NCBI RefSeq assembly: GCF_001954275.1
Contig: NZ_MBEU01000010.1
Span: 62,001 to 126,000 of the forward strand
From: Mycobacterium sp. IS-836
Lineage (GTDB): Bacteria > Actinomycetota > Actinomycetes > Mycobacteriales > Mycobacteriaceae
Length of the DNA: 64,000 nt
Reading direction: 5' to 3'
A program made the translations under genes and the position numbers. This document shows, in pieces, positions 51,615 through 59,126 of the stretch. Position 1 is the stretch's first letter; each line of letters opens with the position of its first letter. Below the pieces are notes generated by a model. That model saw only the letters and a list, made by a program, of their open reading frames with translations, was not told the origin of the DNA and searched no databases.

Positions 51615-52714
51615 ATGTCGAGGAGTTCCGGGCGGGGCTGTGCGCGTGGCTCGACGACAATGACTTGACCCCGGGACCAGATCATTCGCTGCAGGGCCAC
51701 ATGCAGCAATTCGCCCGAGTCAGCCGGGCGCTCTATGACGCCGATTGGATGCGCTACGGCTGGCCGGTCGAAGTCGGCGGATTGGGTGGGCCCGCGGTGC
51801 TTCGCGCGATCGTCGGCGAAGAGGTGGTCGGCCGACGGCTCGCCGAGCCCGGGCCGTACTCGATGCTCGAGGTGCTCGCGCCGACGATGATCGATTACGC
51901 CCCTGCAGAACTCGCAGCGGAGATGGTGCCGCGCCTGCTCAGCGGCGCGGAGCATTGGTGTCAGGGCTTTTCGGAGCCCGGCTCCGGCAGCGACCTGGCC
52001 TCGCTGACCACTCGGGCGGTCCAGGACGGCGACAACTGGATCGTCAACGGGCAAAAGGTCTGGACGAGCTTCGCACAGTTCTCGACGCGGTGCGTCCTGC
52101 TCGCCCGCACCGCGCCGGGCCACGATGGAATCACCGCGTTCTTCGTCGACCTGGACACCCCGGGCATCACCATTCGGCCGCTGCGCACGATGCACGGCGT
52201 GGACGAGTTCTGCGAGGTGTACTACGACGACGTGGCGATCCCGTCGAGCCGGATGCTCGGCCAACCCGGAGACGGTTGGCGGCTGGCGATGGACCTGCTG
52301 CCTTACGAACGCTCCGCCTGCTTCTGGCAGCGGATCGCCTACCTCTACTCCCGCTTCGACGAGCTCATCGCGGAGACAGCCGCTAGCGAACCCGACGGCC
52401 ACGACGAGTTCGAGCTTGGCGCAGCCTATCTCGCGCTGCACACGCTGCGCTGCCGATCCCGCGACACCCAGCACAGGTTACGCGACGGGGCACGGCTCGG
52501 GCCGGACACCTCCATCGACAAGGTGCTGCTGGCCAGCGCCGAACAACGGCTCTACGACACCGTCCGCGACCTGCTCCCCGGAACCCTGGAGCTCGACGAC
52601 ACGCCGTGGCGCTCGGAGTACCTGTATTCCCGCGCCGCGACGATCTATGGCGGAACCGCCGAGATCCAGCGCAACATCATCGCCCGCCGGCTGCTCGATC
52701 TCGGAAAGGAGTAG
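51611..52714 (+). CDS. Acyl-CoA dehydrogenase (large subunit of a pair)
   Basis: A 367-residue acyl-CoA dehydrogenase. The flavin segment CQGFSEPGSGSDLASL, VNGQKVWTSFAQFSTR and the C-terminal GGTAEIQRNIIARRLLDLG are all present. It starts with GTG at 51611, overlapping the SnoaL stop. The short partner is encoded four bases downstream (52719), so this is a second heteromeric pair like 1375/2534 but in the opposite gene order. Confidence 0.92.
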   Translation: MNVEEFRAGLCAWLDDNDLTPGPDHSLQGHMQQFARVSRALYDADWMRYGWPVEVGGLGGPAVLRAIVGEEVVGRRLAEPGPYSMLEVLAPTMIDYAPAELAAEMVPRLLSGAEHWCQGFSEPGSGSDLASLTTRAVQDGDNWIVNGQKVWTSFAQFSTRCVLLARTAPGHDGITAFFVDLDTPGITIRPLRTMHGVDEFCEVYYDDVAIPSSRMLGQPGDGWRLAMDLLPYERSACFWQRIAYLYSRFDELIAETAASEPDGHDEFELGAAYLALHTLRCRSRDTQHRLRDGARLGPDTSIDKVLLASAEQRLYDTVRDLLPGTLELDDTPWRSEYLYSRAATIYGGTAEIQRNIIARRLLDLGKE

Positions 52715-52718
52715 AGCC

Positions 52719-53528
52719 GTGGACCCCGAGGCACTGCGCATGCTGGCCGACTCGCTACGCACCGCAATGACCGCGGCGACGGGAGCCAAGCTCGACGCCG
52801 CGCTAAACGAACTCGGCTGGCTCGACATGCTCGACGAGATCCCGGATACCGCAGTCCCTTTGGTGTTCGAGTTGCTCGGCGAGGCCGGCGCGCACGCCTC
52901 TGTGCTCAACGACGTCGTTGCGCGGGCGACCGGAAGTGTGCCGGAGGGCGCCGCACCGCTGCCGTATGCCGGTGGCCGCTGGGTGATATGGGAACGCGGC
53001 GATGGCTCAAGCTCGGCGCTCGACGACGAGCTGCCGATACGTTCCGTACCGCGGGGAGAGTCGCTGCCGCCCGAGGCGTTAGCCGCCGGACGGCGCGCCC
53101 TGGGCTGGTGGCTGGTGGGCGCCAGCCGGGCCATGCTTGTGCTGGCGCGCCAGCATGCCGTGGACCGTGTTCAATTCGGTCGGCACATCAGCTCGTTCCA
53201 GGCGATCCGCCACCGGCTTGCCGAGACGCTCGTCGCGATAGAGGGGGCCGAGGCGACCCTGCGGGCCGTCAGCGCGGAGACGGATGACCAGGATGGCCTG
53301 GGCTCCCTGCTGGCCAAGGCCGCCGCCGGCCAGGCGGCGCTGTCCACCTCACGCCACTGCCAGCAGGTCCTCGGCGGCATCGGCTTCACCGCCGAACACC
53401 CCTTGCATCGCCATATCAAACGGGCCCTGGTCCTGGACGGCCTGCTGGGCAGCGCGAGAGAACTGACCCATGAGGCGGGAAAGTCGTTGCGGTCCAAAGG
53501 ACATGCACCGCGGATGGTGCAGCTGTAG
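52719..53528 (+). CDS. Acyl-CoA dehydrogenase (short partner subunit)
   Basis: A 269-residue truncated acyl-CoA dehydrogenase-like protein. It retains the C-terminal helical part (ARQHAVDRVQFGRHISSFQAIRHRLAETL, then CQQVLGGIGFTAEHPLHRHIKRA), but the N-terminal and middle domains are reduced and the SEP-GSD flavin loop is missing. This is the expected form of the non-canonical subunit. GTG at 52719 has AAAGGAG seven bases upstream. It closes the operon starting at 47859. Confidence 0.87.
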   Translation: MDPEALRMLADSLRTAMTAATGAKLDAALNELGWLDMLDEIPDTAVPLVFELLGEAGAHASVLNDVVARATGSVPEGAAPLPYAGGRWVIWERGDGSSSALDDELPIRSVPRGESLPPEALAAGRRALGWWLVGASRAMLVLARQHAVDRVQFGRHISSFQAIRHRLAETLVAIEGAEATLRAVSAETDDQDGLGSLLAKAAAGQAALSTSRHCQQVLGGIGFTAEHPLHRHIKRALVLDGLLGSARELTHEAGKSLRSKGHAPRMVQL

Positions 53529-53663
53529 GGGCTCGATGTCCCACCTGTCACAAAGCCGGGGAGATACCCAATGTGCCCGCCTCACAGCTCTGTCGGCGCT
53601 GGAGGCCAGGGCACGAATTTGTCGTTATGTGCCAGGTCGGCCACGGCCCTAGACTTGGCACGC

Positions 53664-53933
53664 ATGGGCCGCCCCGTCCCACCGCGCAACCAGGTCGGTG
53701 TCGCCTCCGTCATCTTGGGCGTGGTCGCGCTCGGCACCTGCTGGCTCCTGATCGGGGTACCCCTCGGCATCGCGGCGGTGCTGACCGGTGATGTCGCCCG
53801 CCGGCGCGTCCAGCGCCGCGAAGCCAACAACCTCCACGCCGCTGTAGCCGGCATCGTGCTGGGGGCGGCGGCGATCGTTGCCGGGCTCGTCGCCATCGCC
53901 TACTACGCCTGGGTGGATGCTCGAAAGCCTTGA
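53664..53933 (+). CDS. DUF4190-like small membrane protein
   Basis: An 89-residue protein with two hydrophobic spans (GVASVILGVVALGTCWLLIGVPLGIAAVLTG and the C-terminal AAVAGIVLGAAAIVAGLVAIAYY) separated by a basic loop RRRVQRREANN. This is the pattern of DUF4190-type membrane proteins. ATG 53664 begins MGRPVPPRNQ; a longer frame to 53571 adds unlikely sequence. It converges with the dehydrogenase gene ending at 53943. Function is unknown. Confidence 0.75.
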   Translation: MGRPVPPRNQVGVASVILGVVALGTCWLLIGVPLGIAAVLTGDVARRRVQRREANNLHAAVAGIVLGAAAIVAGLVAIAYYAWVDARKP

Positions 53934-53942
53934 TACCGCACG

Positions 53943-55118
53943 CTAATTGCGCGGTAGGCCGAGGATGCGTTCGGCGATGATGTTCCGTTGGATCTCGGAG
54001 GTCCCGCCGGCGATGGTCGCGGCGAAGGTGCGCACGTAGCGATCGAACCAGCTGCCGTAGTGGCTGTCCAGGTTCAGCGGCGCGACGGGCGAGGTGACCG
54101 CGTGAAGCACGAGCCCGTCCGGCCCCTCCGCATTCAACGCGTCCTCGCAGGCTCGTTGCATCGCCTCCGACCCCAGAAGCTTCAGCACCGACTGGGCGGG
54201 CACGTCCTCTTCCCCGCGTGCGGCCTTGGCCAAAGTCGCCGACCCGATCAGCCGCAGCGCGTAGCAATCCATCACCAGGGTTGCGTAGTGATCGCGCTGC
54301 AGCGGTCCCGATGCGCCGAAATCGACGGTCAGCGCGTGCAACATCCCGGCGTAGTCCATCCACAGCATGGCGCGCTCGTGACCGAGTGAACCGGTTGCCA
54401 CCCGCCAGCCCTGGTTGATCTCCCCAACCAAGTTCTCGGCCGGGACACGCACGTCGGTGAAGAACACCTCGTTGAAGTCGACGTCTGCGCTGTCCGCGAC
54501 CGACGCGAAGGGGCGGCGGACCACGCCGGGGGTGTCGGTCGGGATGAGTAAAGCACTGATGCCCTTGTGTTTTGGCGCCTCGGGGTCCGTACGCAGAAAG
54601 GCCAAAAGCACGTCGGCGTCGTGGGCGCCCGATGTCCACACCTTCTGCCCGTTGACCACGAAGTGGTCACCGTCGAGCACCGCGCGGGTTTTCAGTGACG
54701 CCAGATCCGAGCCCGCACCGGGTTCGCTCATGCCCAGCGACGCGGTGATCTCGGCGCGCAGAATCGGCACGGCCCATCGCTGTTTTTGCTCCTGTGTGCC
54801 GAACGTCAACAGGGACGCCGCGATGATGCCGACGCCCTGCGGATTGAAACTTTGATAGATCCGGCGCCGTGACAACTCTTCGAGGTACACGTATTGCTGC
54901 AACAAGGTGGCGTTTCGTCCACCGAACTCCGGCGGGTTGCCCGGCAGCAGCCACCCGCTGTCGAACAGCAACCGTTGCCAGCGGCGCGCCCACTCCGGAA
55001 TGTGCGAACTCGAGCGGGGCCGGTCGAATGCCTCGGCCTCCGAGGGCAGATGGGCGTCGAGGAAAGCGACGAACTCAGCGCGAAACGCCTCGACATCGGC
55101 GTCGAAACTCAGCTGCAC
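53943..55118 (-). CDS. Acyl-CoA dehydrogenase
   Basis: A 391-residue acyl-CoA dehydrogenase, identical in length to, and a close paralogue of, the product of 1375-2550; long blocks such as RWQRLLF and VNGQKVWTSGAHDADVLL are shared. All canonical motifs (SLGMSEPGAGSDLASL, GTSEIQRNIIAERILGLPR) are intact. I start at GTG 55118 with AGGAG just upstream; the frame runs on to 55301 but covers the operators. Unlike its paralogue it has no short partner gene beside it. It is transcribed away from the TetR gene at 55273. Confidence 0.92.
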   Translation of the reverse strand: MQLSFDADVEAFRAEFVAFLDAHLPSEAEAFDRPRSSSHIPEWARRWQRLLFDSGWLLPGNPPEFGGRNATLLQQYVYLEELSRRRIYQSFNPQGVGIIAASLLTFGTQEQKQRWAVPILRAEITASLGMSEPGAGSDLASLKTRAVLDGDHFVVNGQKVWTSGAHDADVLLAFLRTDPEAPKHKGISALLIPTDTPGVVRRPFASVADSADVDFNEVFFTDVRVPAENLVGEINQGWRVATGSLGHERAMLWMDYAGMLHALTVDFGASGPLQRDHYATLVMDCYALRLIGSATLAKAARGEEDVPAQSVLKLLGSEAMQRACEDALNAEGPDGLVLHAVTSPVAPLNLDSHYGSWFDRYVRTFAATIAGGTSEIQRNIIAERILGLPRN

Positions 55119-55188
55119 GGCACTCCTAGCAGTGGGTAGATCAAGGTTTCCGCTGACGGCGCAGTTCGCTCTTGCGATTTCACTTCCA

Positions 55189-55200
55189 TACACGCGTGTA
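55189..55200. promoter_or_regulatory. Palindrome TACACGCGTGTA
   Basis: A perfect 12-base palindrome adjoining the GAGAAT site in the divergent dehydrogenase/TetR promoter. It could be a second regulator's site or part of a composite operator. Confidence 0.4.
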
Positions 55201-55201
55201 A

Positions 55202-55216
55202 GAGAATAGTATTCTC
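55202..55216. promoter_or_regulatory. GAGAAT-N3-ATTCTC operator, divergent promoter
   Basis: Perfect repeat GAGAAT-AGT-ATTCTC between the acyl-CoA dehydrogenase (left) and TetR (right) genes. A regulator's own promoter usually carries its site, so this is the main reason to suspect the adjacent TetR as the regulator of the set. Confidence 0.7.
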
Positions 55217-55272
55217 GTCGTAAGAAAGTTACAATCTCAGACACGTCGTCCGTGAGGGGGTCGAGCGCACAG

Positions 55273-55989
55273 ATGCCACGGCGTTCTCCGGTAGAGTCCA
55301 ATCATGTTCTCCCCTCGCGGCAATCCCCTGAGCCGCTCGTGACCAGCCCAAGCGAGGAGCCCGCCTGGAAGCAGCGCGCCGTCGAGCGGTCGATCAAGAC
55401 CGCAAAACTGCGGGCCGCCCAGCGCGTCCAGCGTTTCCTCGACGCGGCGCAGGCCATCATCATCGAAAAGGGCAGCACGGACTTCACCGTCCAGGAGGTT
55501 GTCGACCGCTCCCGCCAGTCGTTGCGAAGCTTCTACCTTCAGTTCGACGGCAAGCACGAGCTGTTGCTCGCACTGTTCGAAGACGCGTTGAGCCGCTCTG
55601 CCGATCAGATTCGCGCGGCCACGGAAAGTCATACGGATCCGCTCGAGCGTCTCAAGGTTGCCGTTGAGCTGTTGTACGAGTCCTCGCGCCCGGATCCCAC
55701 GGCGAAACGGCCGTTGTTCACCGACTTTGCGCCGCGATTGCTGGTCACACACCCGGCTGAGGTCAAGGTCGCGCACGCGCCGCTGTTGGCATTGCTGACG
55801 GAACTGATGGAAGCGGCCAGCGACGCGGGCGAGTTGCGCCCCGAGATCAATCCCAAGCGGGTGGCCGCCATGACGATGCAGACGGTGATGTTCATCGCTC
55901 AGTCCAGTGGGGGCTCGGACGACGCGACGATCCATCCCATCACCGCCGACGAGGTGTGGGACTTCTGCTCACGCGGATTCGTCGGCTAG
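55273..55989 (+). CDS. TetR-family transcriptional regulator, candidate master regulator
   Basis: A 238-residue TetR protein with an N-terminal extension of about 45 residues before the DNA-binding domain (AAQRVQRFLDAAQAIIIEKGS, then QEVVDRSRQSLRSFYLQFDGKHELL). The recognition helix reads SRQSLRSFYLQF. The C-terminal domain is of usual size. ATG 55273 is my choice; GTG 55252 is an alternative. It is divergent from the acyl-CoA dehydrogenase and about 220 bases before the P450 at 56213, both of which carry the GAGAAT operator. Confidence 0.9.
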   Translation: MPRRSPVESNHVLPSRQSPEPLVTSPSEEPAWKQRAVERSIKTAKLRAAQRVQRFLDAAQAIIIEKGSTDFTVQEVVDRSRQSLRSFYLQFDGKHELLLALFEDALSRSADQIRAATESHTDPLERLKVAVELLYESSRPDPTAKRPLFTDFAPRLLVTHPAEVKVAHAPLLALLTELMEAASDAGELRPEINPKRVAAMTMQTVMFIAQSSGGSDDATIHPITADEVWDFCSRGFVG

Positions 55990-56057
55990 CGATCACGCGG
56001 TAGCCGGGCCGCAGGGCAACGCTCAAATGAGCAACTATCGCACGCCACTTGCCTCGC

Positions 56058-56072
56058 GAGAATCAGATTCTC
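56058..56072. promoter_or_regulatory. GAGAAT-N3-ATTCTC operator upstream of P450
   Basis: Perfect repeat GAGAAT-CAG-ATTCTC, 141 bases upstream of the P450 start, followed by an AT-rich stretch (TCTAATATCTAGAATTG) that could hold the promoter. It lies in the 223-base gap between TetR and P450, which shows no gene. Confidence 0.68.
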
Positions 56073-56212
56073 TAATATCTAGAATTGCAAATAGCCAAAA
56101 CGGATTCGTCGTTGACACTGGTTGGTGGCGGTGACAGGGTTCTCAGGCGACACGACGGCGATTCCCCGGGGGGCGGGGCGACGCGGTTCCGGCGAGAGGC
56201 GATTGATTTCCC

Positions 56213-57415
56213 GTGACAGTCAGCGCGGCCAGCGAGGTGTACTTCGATCCGTACGACGTGGAGCTGAACGCCGACCCGTACCCGATGTTTCGGCGGCTGC
56301 GCGAGGAACTTCCGCTGTACTACAACGAGCAGCATGGCTTCTATGCGCTGAGTCGCTTCGCCGACGTCAATGACGCGCTGGTCGATTTCCAGACCTTCAG
56401 TTCGGCCAAGGGCGCGATACTCGAGCTGATCAAGGCGAACATCGAGATCCCTTCGGGGGTAGTGCTGTTCGAGGATCCGCCGATCCACGACATCCACCGC
56501 AAGTTGCTATCCCGGATGTTCACGCCGCGCAAGATCAACGAGCTGGAATCCAAGATCCGCGAATTCTGTGCTCAGAGTTTGGATCCGCTGATCGGCACGG
56601 ACCGGTTCGACTTCGTCGCCGACCTGGGCGCGCAGATGCCGATGCGGGTGATCGGGATGCTGCTCGGTGTGCCCGAGGAGTTCCAGGAAGCGGCACGCGA
56701 TCGCGCCAACGCCAACTTGCGCACCGAAGCCGGCAAACCCATGGACACCACCGCCGAAAACATGATGAACGGCGAGTTTTTCGGCCAATTCATCGACTGG
56801 CGCGCCGAACATCCTTCCGACGACATCATGACCGAACTGCTTAACGTGGAGTTCGAAGACGAGAGCGGGACCGTCCGCCGACTCCGCCGCGACGAACTGC
56901 TCATCTATATCAGCGTGGTGTCCGGCGCCGGCAACGAAACCACCACCCGGCTCATCGGGTGGACCGGAAAGGTGTTGGCCGAACACCCCGAACAGCGCCG
57001 GGAACTGGTCGCCGACCCGTCGTTGATCCCAGGGGCCATCGAGGAGTTGCTGCGCTACGAACCGCCGGCGCCCCACGTGGCCAGGTACGTGACCCGTGAT
57101 GTCGAGTACTACGGGCACCGCATCCCGGAGGGCAGCGTCATGATGATGCTGATCGGCGCGGCGAACCGCGATCACCGCCAATTCCCGCCGGACGGAGATG
57201 TTTTCGACATCCGACGCGAGCCGCGCCAGCACCTGACGTTCAGCGTCGGCACCCACTACTGCCTCGGCTCGGCACTGGCCCGCCTGGAGGGCCGGATCGC
57301 GCTCGAGGAAATCCTGAAGCGGTTTCCGGAGTGGGATGTCGACCTGGCCGAGTGCAAGCTCTCCCCGACCTCGACCGTGCGGGGTTGGGACACCATGCCG
57401 GCCGTAATCGGTTGA
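56213..57415 (+). CDS. Cytochrome P450
   Basis: A complete 400-residue P450 with the I-helix VSGAGNETTTRLI, ExxR as ELLR in IEELLRYEPP, and the haem loop LTFSVGTHYCLG (Cys350). GTG start at 56213. The N-terminal YFDPYDVELNADPYPMFRRLREE is similar to that of the P450 at 38282, so the two are probably related subfamilies. No ferredoxin gene is adjacent; those at 39499, 40135 or 19084 could serve. Two dehydrogenases follow in the same direction, suggesting hydroxylation followed by alcohol oxidation. Confidence 0.95.
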   Translation: MTVSAASEVYFDPYDVELNADPYPMFRRLREELPLYYNEQHGFYALSRFADVNDALVDFQTFSSAKGAILELIKANIEIPSGVVLFEDPPIHDIHRKLLSRMFTPRKINELESKIREFCAQSLDPLIGTDRFDFVADLGAQMPMRVIGMLLGVPEEFQEAARDRANANLRTEAGKPMDTTAENMMNGEFFGQFIDWRAEHPSDDIMTELLNVEFEDESGTVRRLRRDELLIYISVVSGAGNETTTRLIGWTGKVLAEHPEQRRELVADPSLIPGAIEELLRYEPPAPHVARYVTRDVEYYGHRIPEGSVMMMLIGAANRDHRQFPPDGDVFDIRREPRQHLTFSVGTHYCLGSALARLEGRIALEEILKRFPEWDVDLAECKLSPTSTVRGWDTMPAVIG

Positions 57416-57438
57416 GCCATCAAGGAAATGGGGTAGCC

Positions 57439-58278
57439 ATGACTGGACGTGTTGAGGGCAAGGTCGCTTTCGTCACCGGAGCGGCGCGGGGTCAGGGCCG
57501 CAGCCACGCGGTCCGGTTGGCGCAAGAGGGCGCCGACATCATCGCGGTCGACGTCTGTAAGCCGATCGTGCGCAACACCACCATCCCGGCCTCGACGCCA
57601 GAGGATCTGGCCGAGACCGCCGACTTGGTCAAGGGCCACAACCGCCGGATCTTCACGGCCGAAGTCGATGTGCGCGACTACGACGCGCTGAAAGCCGCGG
57701 TGGATAGCGGCGTGGAACAACTGGGTCGCCTCGACATCATCGTGGCCAACGCGGGGATCGGCAACGGCGGCGACACCCTGGACAAGACCTCCGAATACGA
57801 CTGGCAGGAAATGATCGACGTGAACCTGTCGAGCGTTTGGAAGTCGGTGAAGGCCGGTGTGCCACACCTGATCGCGGGCGGCAAGGGCGGCTCGATCATT
57901 TTGACCAGCTCGGTCGGCGGGCTGAAGGCCTACCCCCATTGCGGTAGCTACGTCGCGGCCAAACACGGGGTGGTGGGCATCATGCGGTCCTTCGCAGTGG
58001 AGTTGGGACAGCACATGATTCGCGTCAACTCCGTGCATCCCACGCACGTGAGCACGCCGATGCTGCACAACGAGGGGACCTTCAAGATGTTCCGGCCGGA
58101 TCTGGAGAATCCGGGGCCCGACGACATGGCCCCGATCTGCCAGATGTTCCACACGCTGCCGATCCCGTGGGTGGACCCTGTCGACATCAGCAATGCGGTG
58201 CTGTTCTTCGCCTCCGACGAATCTCGATATATCACCGGCGTGACCCTGCCCGTCGACGCGGGTAGCTGCCTGAAATAG
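57439..58278 (+). CDS. Mycofactocin-coupled SDR oxidoreductase
   Basis: A 279-residue short-chain dehydrogenase. The nucleotide motif TGAARGQGRSHAV is followed by the extra segment after the second strand (DVCKPIVRNTTIPASTPEDLAETADLVKG is the region; key part STPEDLAETADLV), a hallmark of the mycofactocin-dependent family. The catalytic Ser and YVAAK are present. Such enzymes hold NAD(H) tightly and hand electrons to the peptide-derived cofactor mycofactocin. It sits 23 bases after the P450 and probably oxidises its alcohol product (carveol dehydrogenase-like). Confidence 0.9.
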   Translation: MTGRVEGKVAFVTGAARGQGRSHAVRLAQEGADIIAVDVCKPIVRNTTIPASTPEDLAETADLVKGHNRRIFTAEVDVRDYDALKAAVDSGVEQLGRLDIIVANAGIGNGGDTLDKTSEYDWQEMIDVNLSSVWKSVKAGVPHLIAGGKGGSIILTSSVGGLKAYPHCGSYVAAKHGVVGIMRSFAVELGQHMIRVNSVHPTHVSTPMLHNEGTFKMFRPDLENPGPDDMAPICQMFHTLPIPWVDPVDISNAVLFFASDESRYITGVTLPVDAGSCLK

Positions 58279-58289
58279 GGTTCCGTCCC

Positions 58290-59126
58290 ATGGACGGATT
58301 CGAGGGACGCGGCGCGGTCGTCACCGGCGGTGCGAGTGGTATCGGCTTTGCCACCGCCACCGAGTTCGCTTGCCGTGGAGCGCGCGTGGTGCTCGCCGAC
58401 GTCGACAAGCCCGGGCTGGAACAGGCGGTGGCACGGCTGCACGACGCGGGGTTCGACGCGCACGGCGTGACGTGCGATGTCCGGCATCTCGAGGAGATGG
58501 TTCACCTCGCGGATGAGGCCTTCCGCCTGCTCGGCCAGGTCGACGTGGTCTTCAGCAATGCCGGCATCGTCGTTGCCGGTCCGATCGCGCAGATGACGCA
58601 CGAGGACTGGCGCTGGGTGATCGACATCGATCTATGGGGCTCCATTCACGCCGTCGAGGCGTTCGTGCCGAGGCTGCTCGAGCAGGGTACGGGCGGCCAC
58701 GTCGCCTTCACCGCGTCCTTCGCCGGCCTGGTACCCAACGCCGGCCTCGGGGCCTACTGCGTCGCCAAGTATGGCGTGGTCGCCCTCGCCGAGACGCTGG
58801 CCCGCGAGGTGAAGGAGAGCGGCATCGGAGTGTCGGTGCTGTGCCCGATGGTCGTCGAAACCAAGCTCGTCTCCAACTCCGAACGAATTCGCGGCGCGGA
58901 TTACGGATTGGCGGCGACCCCCGACGTGACGGGGTCGGTCGGGCCGTTGCCGGCGCAGGACGACTCCCTGGGCGTCGACGAGGTCGCCCGCCTGACTGCC
59001 GACGCGATTGTGGCCAACCGGCTGTACATCCTCCCGCATGAGGCCGCCCGCGCTTCCGTGCACCGCAGGTTCGAGCGCATCGACCGCACCTTCGACGACC
59101 AGGCGGCCGAAGGCTGGCGCCACTAA
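58290..59126 (+). CDS. Short-chain dehydrogenase/reductase
   Basis: A 278-residue classical SDR: TGGASGIGFATA at the N-terminus, NAGIV, and the catalytic YCVAK after a serine in FTASFAG. It lacks the mycofactocin-type insertion, so it probably uses free NAD(P). It follows the mycofactocin-coupled enzyme by 12 bases in the P450 operon. Its end overlaps by four bases the convergent CoA-transferase gene. Confidence 0.92.
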   Translation: MDGFEGRGAVVTGGASGIGFATATEFACRGARVVLADVDKPGLEQAVARLHDAGFDAHGVTCDVRHLEEMVHLADEAFRLLGQVDVVFSNAGIVVAGPIAQMTHEDWRWVIDIDLWGSIHAVEAFVPRLLEQGTGGHVAFTASFAGLVPNAGLGAYCVAKYGVVALAETLAREVKESGIGVSVLCPMVVETKLVSNSERIRGADYGLAATPDVTGSVGPLPAQDDSLGVDEVARLTADAIVANRLYILPHEAARASVHRRFERIDRTFDDQAAEGWRH

